From Pteria penguin (Eukaryota; Mollusca; Bivalvia; Pterioida; Pteriidae), in NCBI GenBank assembly GCA_035048485.1, contig CM068586.1, positions 45,730,287 through 45,794,286 of the forward strand: a stretch of DNA of 64,000 nt. The letters are read 5' to 3'. The notes beneath the pieces are model-generated. The model was not told where the DNA came from. It made no database searches and saw nothing but the letters and a program-made list of their open reading frames with translations. The position numbers and the translations under genes are program-made. Shown piece by piece: positions 13,377 through 25,925 of this stretch (its first letter is position 1; each line of letters starts with the position of its first letter).

Positions 13377-16300
13377 TTGTGAAAAATAAATGTATTGTAT
13401 ATTTGTTCCATTTATAGAAAATGACAATAATTTCATTGGTTGAAATTTCGTTGTTGGTATATCATTGGTACATTTTGTGAGAGATGTTATGATATAGATA
13501 AAGTCATTTAAAAAATCACATGTATTTTTCATTGTTTAAGTTGAGAAAATCAAATATACATGCAATATATTTTATGAAAATGCGTTTGATCATCAGGAAT
13601 TTTTAACAATAATGTCATCGATTACTCGATGTGATCTTGATTGTGTTGAACCTCTGGTATTATGGGAAGACTTCCTGTAAAGCTGTCATCTGAAATAGAT
13701 TAATAGTCCACAGATAAAAGTAATTCATTGTCATCGTCAAATTTTGTCACATTTATATATAGATTCAAAGTAGTCGTCCCCTCAATAAGCCTTATTTTAA
13801 AGGTAAACATGAATGTAAATGTCACATGGATGAAAATATATTACAAAGTATTTACAGCTTTATTGGTAGGGTTCATTAACAGAAATTTAGTTGGAGATAC
13901 TTCCCGTTGTCGGCCATCTTTGTGGTCAAACAGGAGATTTGGACCCATATTCATTCTAGTTTTAATTAATTGAGAAGGTTGTGTATATTTACATTACTGC
14001 GGAAACTTCTTTACTTTGCTAAATATCTCTAAATTTGCATACGCTTTGCAAAAAAACCCCAAACAAACAAAACCCCAAAAAAATACCAATAAGAAAAGAA
14101 AAAAGAAACAGTAATTATACAAAGTCTGGGAAATCTCCGACATGGTTTGAATGATTATTCAACAAGTTTTCAATTCTTAAACATCGAATATGGCGGACAA
14201 CTTGTCACAATGGAAATGATTTCAATAAAATTTTATGCTACTGAAACCTATCTTATTTTTCGATATGGTGAGTTGCATATTTTGTCAACGTGTAAATGCA
14301 CATTCGTGGCCCTAATATTGCACCAGTTTTAAAGACTTTTTGTACTCCCAATGTTACGTCATCTTGATTTAGTTTAAAATATTGAAGATGTGTTTCTTAG
14401 ACCCGCCTCAGTGGTAAACATTTCCTGTTTATTTATTGTATGGTAATTCAAACATTTTCTGGGATTAATTTCTGCTGCAATTGCCTTAGAAATACTGAAA
14501 AGAAAATACTTTTCACTGTTATCCTCTCTAAGGAATCAGTTTTAGAAATAAATTAATTTTATAGAAATGTGTTAACACTATGAAAATTTACTTTAACTTC
14601 TACAACACAATGTTATATAAGCTATTATATATAAGGATGTTATTGTCTCTATGTACTACTTTCTCTTTATATTAGTGCATGTTATTTTTGTTTAAACATG
14701 TCAATGAACTTGTACATTTTTATGTGTCGTCAGTATAATGTACATGCTTCTTTAGCAATATTTGTTAGTTTAAGGTATTCAAGATGCTACTGCTATAGCT
14801 TTGAACGTCAGAAGAAGTAAAATATGTCAAGTTGATCTATGAAACAAATGGTACTTATATATGACTAATTCGTGTGAATATGATTCTGTGTTCAAGCCAT
14901 TCCATGCACGTGCACATGCGGAGTTTAGAGTTATCCTTCTTAGATTTTGTCCTACCTGGTTCTCCGAGTTTCTGCTACGTCGTTCCTGAATCCTTTCAAA
15001 CGACACGAAATCACAATCGATGTAAAGGAGGAGGGGTTCTCTCTTCTCGAAAACTGTGTATTTAATGTGGAGGAAGGCGGTTTTTCTAGTTTGTATATAT
15101 ATATATATTTATTTATTTATTTATTTATATTTCAATTTTAATCATCACTTAATTAAATGAAAACAAACAGTGGTTGAAAAGTAGTGTAGTGATTGATTTG
15201 ATGGTTCAGTTCCCAAGATAGCTACAGATGCTGAAGAGAAATAACTTTCTGTTTCAGTATTGTAATTTGTAATTTCACTAAAGCTATAACAGTATGTCCA
15301 AAACCTAAGTAAGAATAAACAATGTTTTAATCATCTATAAAACTGATAGTTATTGAACTTTTCAACGTTGATGAAATTATATCAGGATATTACGGCAAAA
15401 AATAAATTTTCGCTATGTGATAAGAAATGTATAAAATTTGGGTCAAAGAAATTTACGACCGTAAGATTTTATCCAGCATTCTCGTCCAGCTCTTGCTTCT
15501 CCTGTAGATATTATGTTTACTTATTCAATCATCGATATTTACTTCCCTTTAACACTCATATTGCGCGGGAATCTCAATGAATACCCGTCACTAAACAACA
15601 CACTAGCGCTATATCAGGATTATTTCGTCGGTCGGCAACTGTTTGTCATCACCTATGGTGATATGAGGTGTCAGAATTATCGATCTCCGAATCAATCAGT
15701 AATTACTGTGTTAAATACTTTACTTATTGATGTTTGATATCACTACATCAGGTCTGGTGAGGTTCAATAAATGTCTTTTCAATTTCGAATTTGTAATTGT
15801 CTACATTACTGCACCGCTGACTGATTGAGAATATGATAAGTTAAATGTTTCTATCCGTTCTTTTACAAACTGTAGTCATTGTCTGTGTGTTCTATCGTGC
15901 CCTTATTACCAAACAATGTTTGAGATTAAATATTTTTACCGTTTTAAAGTGCTCGAAGTATAATTGTATGCACTAATTGATATAAGCAAAAATGTAATAT
16001 ATAAAAGCATCTAACGATTTCCTTTTCTTACTTTCATGGTTTAGTTTAAACCTCTCTTTGAATTTTAGTTATGAGTGATGTTTATGCCTCGATTAGGAAA
16101 TATTCACTTACGAGTATATGGAGGCGGCACCAGATTGTGTGCATGTTTCAGATATATTACCTCTTTCCATATTACCAGCTAGCGACTTTTATCATTATAA
16201 AACTGTCCAACGGACAATTCTTTCTTATCTACGTATTCCGAACACGAATGTAAGCGATGATATTTAATTGTTGCATTGACGACAACATATATCACGCTGG

Positions 16301-17084
16301 ACATTTATGGCCAACTGGGATTCAGAGACGAGACCCGGCCCGGTAAGAGTTCATGTCTGTTATTAGGCTAGCGATGCTCGTCATGTATGTATAAAGAATA
16401 CAAACGAAATTCAGTTTTATAGAAAACTTGATATGACCGTGTTATTAGCTAGACTTTAACTTATAAACTTTGGATCATGAACCCTATCCATTGTCCATTT
16501 CTGGTATATACTGTGACGATATCATAAATTATTGTAATGCCATCAGGTTTTCCTGCATCGTAAACACTTTTCCTGGGTAAAATCAAATGTATAATATGTA
16601 CATGAATTTAAGTAATATTAATGACACTAAATAAGGACTTATAAAGTATAGACTACGAGGTAAACCATTGAACAGGAATGTGGTGTCAGTACTATTAGAA
16701 TCTCTTACTGACTCCGGTAATACGCCGTCGGTAAAACTTGTAGTCTGGCAGTATTACCATGATCCTCATGGCGATCATGAAGAAACAGGTAGTTTGTTTC
16801 TAAGTTGTCGTGGAATCAAGTACATATAGAAATGAAGATGGAAAATCAGAATATTATCATTGTTAGGTTGCTGGCTGCTCAGTCAGAATGCTACAAGTGC
16901 ACCTATCAAACAATGTAGTCGTTATATCCCTGGAATAGGAGTCTTGTCATTCTGTCCGAAAACACTGGACATGACTTCTATATAGTTAATAGAGTTTTTC
17001 TACTTTGCTTACTATTTTACTGTAGCATCTTACGTGTAATAGTTGTGAAGAAACCTTTCTTAAAGTACCAAGAGTTTTGACTGA
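13377..17084. other. Long non-coding stretch
   Basis: About 3.7 kb with no recognised gene. It includes an ATTT-rich low-complexity patch (15093-15130). A short plus-strand frame around 16670-16810 has no recognisable homology or clear splice signals and is left uncalled. Confidence 0.4.
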
Positions 17085-17302
17085 TTAATTGATTGATTGA
17101 TTACATTTTTACCTCACTCCACGATTATTTCACGTATATGGTGACTGCATCTGTCTGATGCATTGCTAAGAAATGTATACCTTTGCAACAAACCCACCCG
17201 AACCTGTGAGGGATATTTAACGCGCCATGCCTATCGTGACCGGGGACCTTGGTTTTTACTGTCACATTCGAGAGACGGGACACCAGTGTACCCAATGAGA
17301 TT
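17085..17302 (-). mobile_element. SINE family A, copy S2 (head missing)
   Basis: On the plus strand it begins with the (TGAT)n tail and runs through CACTCCACGATTATTTCACG, CATCTGTCTGATGCATTGC and CAACAAACCCACCCGAACC, ending shortly after GACACCAGTGTACC. The tRNA-like head seen in S1 and S3 is absent, so it is 5'-truncated or diverged. Confidence 0.85.
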
Positions 17303-17754
17303 CTTAGTCTTAATAGAGCTGTTGAGTAGTTTTCATATATGAATAAAATTTTTCTTTATATTTTAGTTCATGATAAGATAAAGTATATGAAAATATCTTA
17401 ATTATGATATTTTTCAATTAAAAATATAAGAAACCTTGTATGTAGTACAGTACATTATTCGAAATATTGTCATGGTCGTCTGAGCAGCCAGCCAGCAAGA
17501 ACGAGTAAGTCAGAAGAGAGTCTTCTCAAGCAAAATGGATAGGTGTTAAAACAACTCGTTTACAAATTTCTAAATGGTCTTGTCTTAGTGGACCCTTGTA
17601 CTTCATGATTTGCAAAACTCAGTGCCGGCTAAATAATCGCAAATACACAACAATTACATATTTCATTGTGTTGTTAATGTTACGACACACAGGCGGTCAC
17701 TTCCATGTAGGCAATATATGTCTAGGAATGGAGGAAATCGGAATAGTCCAAAAA

Positions 17755-17872
17755 AAACCCCGACATCAAAGAGGTGCTCTGACATACCCTCCTACTCACC
17801 TCGGCTGGGATTCGAACCCTGATTTGACTGATTGCCAGCGCGGCGCATTATCACGCGGTTAACGAGGCTCAG
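17755..17872 (-). repeat. Possible tRNA-like SINE head
   Basis: On the minus strand it contains GGTTCGAATCCCAGCC, a perfect box-B-type sequence. GAGCCTCGTTAACCGCG lies about 50 bp upstream and could carry a weak box A. It resembles a tRNA-derived head but its body does not match families A or B. Confidence 0.4.
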
Positions 17873-18838
17873 CGACAATTACAAGAAGCAGTCTTGTACT
17901 GAAAAACTTTATGACGTCAGAAGCACATCACGGCAGGTATTGCAACCAATTTCAAAACTTCATTTTCTCAATTATTGATATTTCTGAAATTATTTCAACA
18001 ATTGAAGTAATAATTACTTCAAATACCATATGATAGATATCTGTAAACGAGCTGCTCTCCAGTAATGTCATCCTATAACAAATACAATCTGGTTATTCAG
18101 AAGTACGCTATATCAATCTAGCATTCTAAAGAAAGTCTGACACATGCTAAAGCGCTATTGGTATGAATAGTATATTATACGAAACAACTCTATAAACAAG
18201 AAACACCATAACAATCTGTAGAGTCAACGTGTACAACTTCAACCAGTTTAGTACCGCGGTTACAGGTCTATATTTTGTTTAATATATATTATATTTTACT
18301 CTTTGCCTAATGTCTTCTTGGATTAAATATCTAACGACAACACGAGTAAGACATACATGTAAATGTATATAATAATTGATTTTCCTGCCTTTTTCAAAAC
18401 ATGGTCTTTGAAAAATTGTAACACATTCATTTCAGATTTTTTCTTGAAATACTGACAAAACTGTTCGGTAACAGTTTCAATACATTTTAAAAAATCATAA
18501 TGTTTTTCTGTTAACATATTGATTTTTAAATTTTACTAGTGACTAACAAAAGTGTGAAGATCTGATAATCAGAGCTAATTATTCTGATTTTTGTTAGAGC
18601 ATGTAGGACTTCACTGAATAAAAATTTTAAATATAAGCATTTGAAATCATTTCTGTGTTTCTTGTTACTTAATGGAAGACTGAAAGTGAGTGCTTTATTT
18701 TATAAAAAAAATTGTGGATCCAGAAAAAGAGATGCGGCGCATAACTCCCTTAATAAACGGAAAAAATATCCAATAATGTCGCGCGCCTTCCTTTAATATT
18801 TCTGAAGCCAACTTTTGAAAACCTGTATATATATAAAT
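17873..18838. other. Non-coding stretch
   Basis: AT-rich sequence; no exon or repeat recognised before the palindrome. Confidence 0.4.
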
Positions 18839-18892
18839 CCTTAAACTAGAATTTATTATTTTGCAAATATCAGTAATATATATGTATGTATG

Positions 18893-18989
<97 letters not shown>

Positions 18990-19024
18990 CTGATATTTGC
19001 AAAATAATAAATCCTAGTTTAAGG
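18839..19024. repeat. Palindrome with (TA)n centre
   Basis: Left arm 18839-18880 (starts CCTTAAACTAGAATTTATTA) is the reverse complement of right arm 18983-19024 (ends AATCCTAGTTTAAGG) apart from one mismatch. Between them are GTAT repeats and about 45 TA units. The structure can extrude as a long cruciform or be a foldback element. It lies just downstream of the minus-strand coiled-coil gene, probably in or next to its 3' UTR. Confidence 0.9.
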
Positions 19025-19097
19025 AAACTTAGAAATGGTGTCATGCAAAAAGAAACACAGTATTACACTATTCTTACATTTACCCTAGCCTTATGCT

Positions 19098-20639
19098 TTA
19101 TATATGCTTTCCATAGCAACAGCCCTGACTATCGGCCCCCTGCTGGCAACATTGCCATACATACGTTACCCTCTGTAACTTGCCCTTATCGCTGTATTCC
19201 TCCACCCTCTCTTTACTACGAGGGTGGAAACAACACGACTTTTTATGATTATCATTCATAGTAAACAACTTTTGACACCTGAGACACTTTGACACCTTCC
19301 CACCTTTCACTTTATGGTTTCGTCTCGTTCGCATCTCGTCCAGTGAACGAACCAGGGATTTGAAGGTGCAGGAGGACTGGGATTGATTCGGGAAAATCCT
19401 TTCATTCTTCACAAATAACTTTTCTCGTTCTTCTGATCTCCTATGCTCAGTCAAATCTTGCGATTGCGACACCTTTATTGTCCGTTTTGCCTGTTCTGTT
19501 GGTAGACTTTCTTTGTTTTCCTTGATCTTGATTTGAACAGCGGTTTGCTTGGCATTCCCGCTGATTTCAAACTTTGACTTTTTCCGTGAGGTACTTTCGC
19601 TGCGTTGAACAGCACCAGTTTTCTTGTCACGTGGCGATTCCGCTTCAGATTCTCCGTCCGTCAATAACGGTTTCAGTCGCATGCCTTGTGAAATCATTGA
19701 GGCATGACTGTATTTCATGGTTGATCCTTTCCGATAGTCGTCCATTTGAGTGAGAGCGTCTTGTAAGGAACTTTCCAGTTTCTTTGCACTTTTTCGCAGC
19801 TTATGTAATTTTTCCTCGGATATCTGAATATGATTTGAATCCGCTATCGAAACAGGAGTTGGCGCGCTTTTCATAGATCCCGGAGAAGGATCTCTCTCAT
19901 GCGTTTCATGTGTTGCATCTGTTTTATTGCCTCTTCGTATTTTATCAAACTCAATCTGATTATCTACTCGTCGAAGTAACTCTTGGAGATCTATAATCTC
20001 TTCGTTCTTTTTCGCTATAACTCGCTTTAATTTTGCGCTTTCTTTACTATATTTGAACACTTCCATTTCTAGATCAGTAACTTTTCCCAGTAAATCCGAT
20101 TTTATGCTATCGTTAGTTTGTTGCAGTTTATGTAAGTATGCATGCAGGATTTGCGATATGGAATCGCCATCCGTTTCTTTCTTTTTCATAATATGTAAAC
20201 ACTGTAGTCTGTCCTCCATCAGGTCACTAATGAGAGCAGACAGACATTCGATGTACATCGGCAGTGCCCGAAAAGGTTTCTCCTCTGATATTTTATCTAG
20301 TGTCTCATCATGGATGTTAGAACACCCTGCCAGGAGACGTAACTGCTCCGTGCACTCCTGAAGGAGACCTTGTATCTTAAGAGTTTCCCGCCGATGTGTT
20401 TCGATCTCCATCATTGCCATTCTTACTTTGAATGCCCATCCTTCCCGTTCCTTCTGTATCTGGAAGCCTAACCATCGGGCAACGTCAACGATGCTTTCGC
20501 TGAAAGACTTTTCTTTCAGGTTTACAGATTCCTCTTCCAGGAATTGACTGACGGCTGCTTGTATGTCGTCATCAGTGCGTATGGACGCCCAATTCTGTGA
20601 CGTATTTGTAGTCCCTAAGCTTCCCTTCAGTGTTCCCAT
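19098..20639 (-). CDS. Coiled-coil protein with C-terminal CHORD-like zinc motif
   Basis: An uninterrupted 513-codon frame. The start is the first ATG, with a good context (AACAATGGG), and no better upstream ATG was seen. Residues about 1-130 are predicted helical with acidic stretches. Residues about 165-245 and 275-300 have heptad-like Leu/Ile spacing (coiled coil). Residues about 245-450 are Ser/Lys/Glu-rich and probably disordered. The last 62 residues carry CLRC (452-455), SCCFHP (468-473), W495-Q-C-C, and GCC-x-GKH ending at H512. The order Cys-x2-Cys, Cys-x-His-Pro, Trp-x-Cys-Cys, Gly-Cys-x3-Lys-His resembles a CHORD zinc-binding domain. I do not recognise the full protein, so no function is given. 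The frame looks real because its codon use is balanced and it is not repeat-built. Upstream non-coding exons may exist. Confidence 0.82.
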   Translation of the reverse strand: MGTLKGSLGTTNTSQNWASIRTDDDIQAAVSQFLEEESVNLKEKSFSESIVDVARWLGFQIQKEREGWAFKVRMAMMEIETHRRETLKIQGLLQECTEQLRLLAGCSNIHDETLDKISEEKPFRALPMYIECLSALISDLMEDRLQCLHIMKKKETDGDSISQILHAYLHKLQQTNDSIKSDLLGKVTDLEMEVFKYSKESAKLKRVIAKKNEEIIDLQELLRRVDNQIEFDKIRRGNKTDATHETHERDPSPGSMKSAPTPVSIADSNHIQISEEKLHKLRKSAKKLESSLQDALTQMDDYRKGSTMKYSHASMISQGMRLKPLLTDGESEAESPRDKKTGAVQRSESTSRKKSKFEISGNAKQTAVQIKIKENKESLPTEQAKRTIKVSQSQDLTEHRRSEEREKLFVKNERIFPNQSQSSCTFKSLVRSLDEMRTRRNHKVKGGKVSKCLRCQKLFTMNDNHKKSCCFHPRSKERVEEYSDKGKLQRVTYVWQCCQQGADSQGCCYGKHI

Positions 20640-22116
20640 TGTTATGTTTTCACGGTTTGAACGAAAAAAAATCTTTTATCCTCGACATAATACTATTTTA
20701 GGCAAAGTCGTTTTTCACCTAGCATACAACATCCGTCAGTGCCCTAGACATTCGGACCAAGTTGCGAAATCTGTAAACGCAAAGCAGTAGCAATCAATAG
20801 GTGATACAGAACATGGATGTCAATAAAAAGGGTATCAAGCCCTTACAATCTACAGAGTTTGCACAGAGTTCCTGATATGTATCAATTCTTTGTCATAGAA
20901 AGGAATTGCCAATAATGCCGTATAGCAATCAAATTAATTCTACTTGTTTGTGATTTGAACCATTATGTCCAGCCATTGATTTATGTTTTATAGAGATGTG
21001 TCTCCTTCAGTACATGATAGCCATTTAACCTCGCCTGAACGGATTCCGATGGTATTTAGACGATATGCACTGAAGTTTGTCGGTAAAGGAAGTTCAAGCC
21101 TTAAATCTCTATTTTCACTATCAGTTATAAATCTGTTCTATCGATCCGCAGTGAACAAACTTTGTTGATTGCTACTTAAGCTGTTCTTGAGAAAATCCCG
21201 CCCCACACTTTCATATGACTTGTAATAAATCATTGGTAATACAAATTTATTTGGTGTGTACGTGAAAAATCACTCTCTTATTATTATTAATTTTTTTTCA
21301 CCACAAAGCTTCCAATAGATACATTATATGTAATCATTCCATATAAACTAGAGCAGGGAAACAGCGAAGTTTTTGGTTCAGATCATGCATGGGATATAAT
21401 GGTATTCTGTACATTTTGAAATTTAGTCATGAAAATCACGAAGTAACGTGTACTGCTTTTAGCACAATACAATTTTTATTTTAAGTGTTTTAAGAGGAGG
21501 TTCATGATATGATGAAATATAAGCATTTTCATGAAATAGCACCAACAGACATCTAGGTGAGGCAAGTGCATCCTACATCCCTCGTTTTGAAAGTCGATGG
21601 ATAAGTGGATTACGTGGGCACTTTTACTATTGTACCTAAGAAAAAGCTGTTGTGATTTTGTCTCCCATTTATCAGTAAGTTGTGTCCCATTACTCGGTTT
21701 TGCCTATGTAAATCTGATTTTTCCCCTAAACCTCAAAATTACTCATTTCTAAAGTTCTTTTATCGGAGATAAGCACATAAAACCTTTTTAATCTGCATTC
21801 TAGAAATAATGGATACCTTAAATTTATGTAAAATTTGACAGAATGATGTTATTCCCACGAAAGCATCTAATCCATGAAGCTGGCTTTCAACGATTTTTAA
21901 ACATCTTTTTTGATGGCAGTATTGGCTGAGATATGCATCCTTTTAAAATTTTGTAGAGCTAATAACCTGAATTATTCAAAATAGTATATTGAACCAAAAT
22001 ATTGAATATATATGTGATTTGTTGAGTATGATAATATTACAAACTGTGTATAATAGCGTGGTAGAACTACAATAAAATCAGGATGTATGCTAGTATACAC
22101 TGATATAGCTATTATA
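20640..22116. other. Upstream region of the coiled-coil gene, non-coding
   Basis: Should hold the minus-strand gene's promoter or 5' UTR exons. No TATA box or initiator can be assigned with confidence. AT-rich with short unrelated frames. Confidence 0.4.
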
Positions 22117-22393
22117 TTGATTGATTGATTGATTTTTGTTTTACGTCACACCACGAATATTTCACGTATATGATGACGGCATCTGCCTGATGCGGGGCAT
22201 ACAAATTTTGACCTTTGCAACGGACCCACCCGAAGCAGTGAGGGATCTTTAACGTGCCATGCATACCACGACACGGGGCCTCGGTTTTTACTGTCTCATC
22301 CGAAAGACAGGACACCGGCATGACCAGAGCGGGACTCGAACCCCGGCCTCCCGATCAGGAGTCCGACGCGATACCACTAGGCCACGCCGGCTT
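22117..22393 (-). mobile_element. Full-length SINE family A, copy S3
   Basis: Minus-strand copy with head box A TGGCCTAGTGG and box B GGTTCGAGTCC, the same body words as S1, and an (AATC)n tail. A 14-bp target-site duplication ATATAGCTATTATA flanks it at 22103-22116 and 22394-22407, so it is a complete insertion. Confidence 0.92.
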
Positions 22394-22693
22394 ATATAGC
22401 TATTATAAGAGTTGAAAGTAATATAGCCAAAACTATACGGCACAATAAAATGATATATGCAACATTCCGAAGATCGAGATGGAAGAATAGACTACAGTAA
22501 AATTTAGGATACTGAACTGAAACTGAGTGTAATCGTAAATTTAAGAACTTATATGCCAATAGTAATCTTGTGTGCTAGATGAGTATTTTGAGAAATTGTG
22601 TCACAATGATACTCAACACTGAAAAGCAGGAGCCCAAAATATTTGACTGCATAAGGAAGAAACAAAGCTCTCTTAAGGACCAAACTATGCAAA

Positions 22694-22785
22694 GAGTGGG
22701 GGGGGGGGGGTTACTCCTTAGTTCTAAGGACAGAGCTATGCAAATGGGGGTTACTCCTTAGTCCTAAGGACAGAGCTATGCAGTA
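22694..22785 (+). repeat. Short duplication with poly-G
   Basis: Two near-identical copies of GGTTACTCCTTAGT-C/T-CTAAGG then ACAGAGCTATGCA; the first is preceded by a run of about 14 G. Confidence 0.8.
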
Positions 22786-25250
22786 GGGAAACATTTCTTT
22801 GCTTTCAAATAAATTACAAATTTTATCGCAGTAAGTTTGAAAGTTCTACTTCATTCTGAAACATAAAGTTGTAAGATAACTAACATAAGTATAATTGAAC
22901 CATAATATTGAATATGATGATATGATTTACTAATATTTTAGAATTATATCGCTTTAAAAATGCTTAAGGTTGAAGAAAATAATACAATATTTTATATATG
23001 ATAGAGTTAATGACTTGTAGTATATTAAATAGGTTGAATCGTTTAAGATCATATATTTTATCAATACATTTTATAAGTTATATATCCAGATATATTATAA
23101 AAAATGTAGCCATCAAAAAGACTTACCTATGTCATATTAATTCCAAAACTTAAAATAAATCTCAACATCCAAAGCCCCAGACAGTAGTACAATTAAATTC
23201 ATCATAATGTTCCATTTCTCTAAGCAGGCACATTGTTCCCGGACTATTACAGCAATTGCAACGATTTTCATGAAACTTGATCTGCAGAAACCTATTCATG
23301 GCCAATACACGACGTACGGCACGAACAATGACGGTCCACAAACACTAATATGTTAACTGTATTAAATACATCTATTGTGATTCGCCCAAGTTCCGACAAT
23401 GCAGGACTTTAAAGGTTTGGACAAGATAATTCCATGCTAATACTTAAAGTCAATATAAATCAATTTTGAAAATATTGTTGCACTTTAAAACCACTTAAAA
23501 CCAACCTTTTTCCTATATCTGTATTATTTATACTTTGGCGTGATAGATAGTAATGCAATAAACCAAAATATGATTAAAAAAAGCATACATAAGTAGAAGA
23601 TTTATTGGCGCGTAAGTGCAATGTGGATCTATTGAAACGTCAAAACGACCAGAATAAATAACGAAGTCTCTCTTAGAAGGGATTATGGGAAATTTTTGCC
23701 CCAGTTTTATATTTATTCACTACTGTGTGTGCGGTAAGGATCTATCATCGTAGGAAATGGATAGGATTGTGAAAATTTGTTTTATTGTTTGCTATATATT
23801 TTTTGCAAGTCCGTAAATGTTTGAAAATTGAGTCTCTACATGGTAAATGGGATCATTTTTGTATGATTTCTATGTTGTAAATCTATACGAGAACTCAGTA
23901 AGTTGACACATAACAGTGAGGCATCAAACTCAGGTTTCAACTTTCTTAGCAACATGCATACAAGCCAACTTTTCCCTTTCCCCCTATCCTCTGATATAAG
24001 GGATATTTGAGTTTTTATTGTTAAATGTGAAATGAAAATTCAATGGCAAGTAATGACTTTTTCAGTAAACTTTAAACAAAAGGATTCCATCCCCCAGGCT
24101 GTGATCTGCCAATAATAAGTTTTACCCTAAGTCGCACTCCAAAATACTTAAGATGTACTGTAATTTTATTTACTTGATAAATAAAATTAGACCTAAAATA
24201 TTCCCAACTATATGACGACCTTGAAGAATGTTAAGTCACGCTGATTATCTATATACCCTAAATTCTCACACTCCGATGCTGTCCGCCTGCCAGAAGCCCC
24301 GGTCCCCATTCTCAAACTCGAGTCCTGTCCTCATGCCAGAAAGGCTAGACCACGAGTTCCTTTGATAACATTTAATTAGACGTAAGGTGAGCTACACCTT
24401 TAACAATGACAAAATCTACAACGTGAAGACAAACGCCTGGTGTCGGCCATGGATCGCAGGAGCTGCTCAATACGCTGTGTATTGAAGTTTATGATGAGTT
24501 ACGGGGCATGGCAAAGATAACAGGAACATATTTATACATGTGCTATATTTATTTGGAGTAGAGGAAACTGAGAGATTACCTTGAATAAACAATCCACCTT
24601 GGATATGTACGTATGCAGGACCTTATGATGATGCTCAGTTTTAGAATCGAACCATTGTTTGCTCCTATGAGGAAACTGGTGAGAGAAATAAATATGGGAA
24701 CATACATACGGCTACTAATTTGATGCACCACGTGCGCATTTCGACAACCTATGTCTCTTCCGTGATGCTCAAGGCTTAAATTGTGGAAATCAAAATACAT
24801 TTATTTGAAGAGCTAACTCGTTACCAAATTGACCTAAACTCATATAAGGACAATGATTAATATGTAGCACTTTTTTCACCCACTCCTTACGAACATTGTG
24901 GTGATCTTTATTACATAATCTACGGTGTTCGGATCTAGCATGAATGATTACTTAAATTACCAAATTACATAATTCAAGGTACAAAAGATCAGTTTTCTTA
25001 AGAACAGTCGCTAGTCATTTGCAATAAGAAAAAAAATGAAATTCTTCATGCCAACGTAGTGTCTTTGGAGAGCGCATTTCGGACGGTCAAGATTTTCGTT
25101 CTAATATGGTAAAATGACGACACAGGATCGCCGGCACTACGTTGATGAGTGGATAGAGGTAGAGATAATGAGCTAGGGGTTGTTTTGCGGTAATAAGCGG
25201 GTTATTAAGCCGCTTTGGAAATTGTAAGAGCACATTGATACTCATGAAAA
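22786..25250. other. Long non-coding stretch
   Basis: About 2.5 kb of AT-rich sequence without a supported exon, RNA gene or repeat family. Confidence 0.4.
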
Positions 25251-25650
25251 GTTTCCTTACAATACACGCACAGACAGAATAATTGATAGCTAATGATTCT
25301 TCATAATACACGCAGAGACATATTCATTGAGAGTTGATATTTCTTCATAATGCGGGCACAGTCAAATTCATTGAGAGCTGGTGTTTCATTAAAATACACG
25401 CAAGACAGACTCATTGGGAGCTGATGTTTGTTTATAATACACACACAGACAGATTCATTGAGAGCTGATGTGTCCTTATAATACACGCACAGACAGATTC
25501 ATTGAGAGCTGATGTGTCCTTATAATACACGCACAGACAGATTCATTGAGAGCCGATGTTTGTTTATAATACACACACAGACAGATTCATTGAGAGCTGA
25601 TGTGTCCTTATAATACACGCACAGACAGATTCATTGAGAGCTGATGTTTC
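25251..25650 (+). repeat. 44-bp minisatellite, about nine copies
   Basis: The unit is ATTCATTGAGAGCTGATGTG, TCCTTATAATACACGCACAG, ACAG. The middle five copies are nearly identical and alternate GTCCTTATA with GTTTGTTTATA variants, a dimeric higher-order pattern. Confidence 0.92.
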
Positions 25651-25827
25651 TCTCTTGTTCAAGATCTCTCAACATGTCAATAAGCATAGATATTTTAATT
25701 ACAATAATGAAGTTGGAGCATTTCAGAGTCGACTGCAGTCAAACAGTATTTCATCATTGCTGTTTTAAGTTTAGATATGAAAGTAGCCAGTGCTATTTCA
25801 CAGTGGCACTCACAACAAAATACTGAG

Positions 25828-25925
25828 GTGGTCATTCACTGACCCCTGAAAACAAGAGATGAAATCAGGTGTCCGGTAGGTGTAGGTATCTCCTATCCAG
25901 CAAACCTCGTCCGTTACCTGAACAA
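25828..25925 (-). repeat. Dispersed repeat R2, diverged copy
   Basis: GTCATTCACTGACCCCTGAA and ATCAGGTGTCCGG align with GACATTCACGGACCCCTGAA and ACCAGGTGCCAGG of the copy at 49205-49312. Confidence 0.55.

Noticed and set aside
16665..16815. Possible small plus-strand exon
   Set aside because: A short open frame with a possible GTAGTT donor, but no recognisable homology and no matching exon nearby.
18856..19261. Tyr-Ile-repeat frames across the TA tract
   Set aside because: Simple-sequence translation only.
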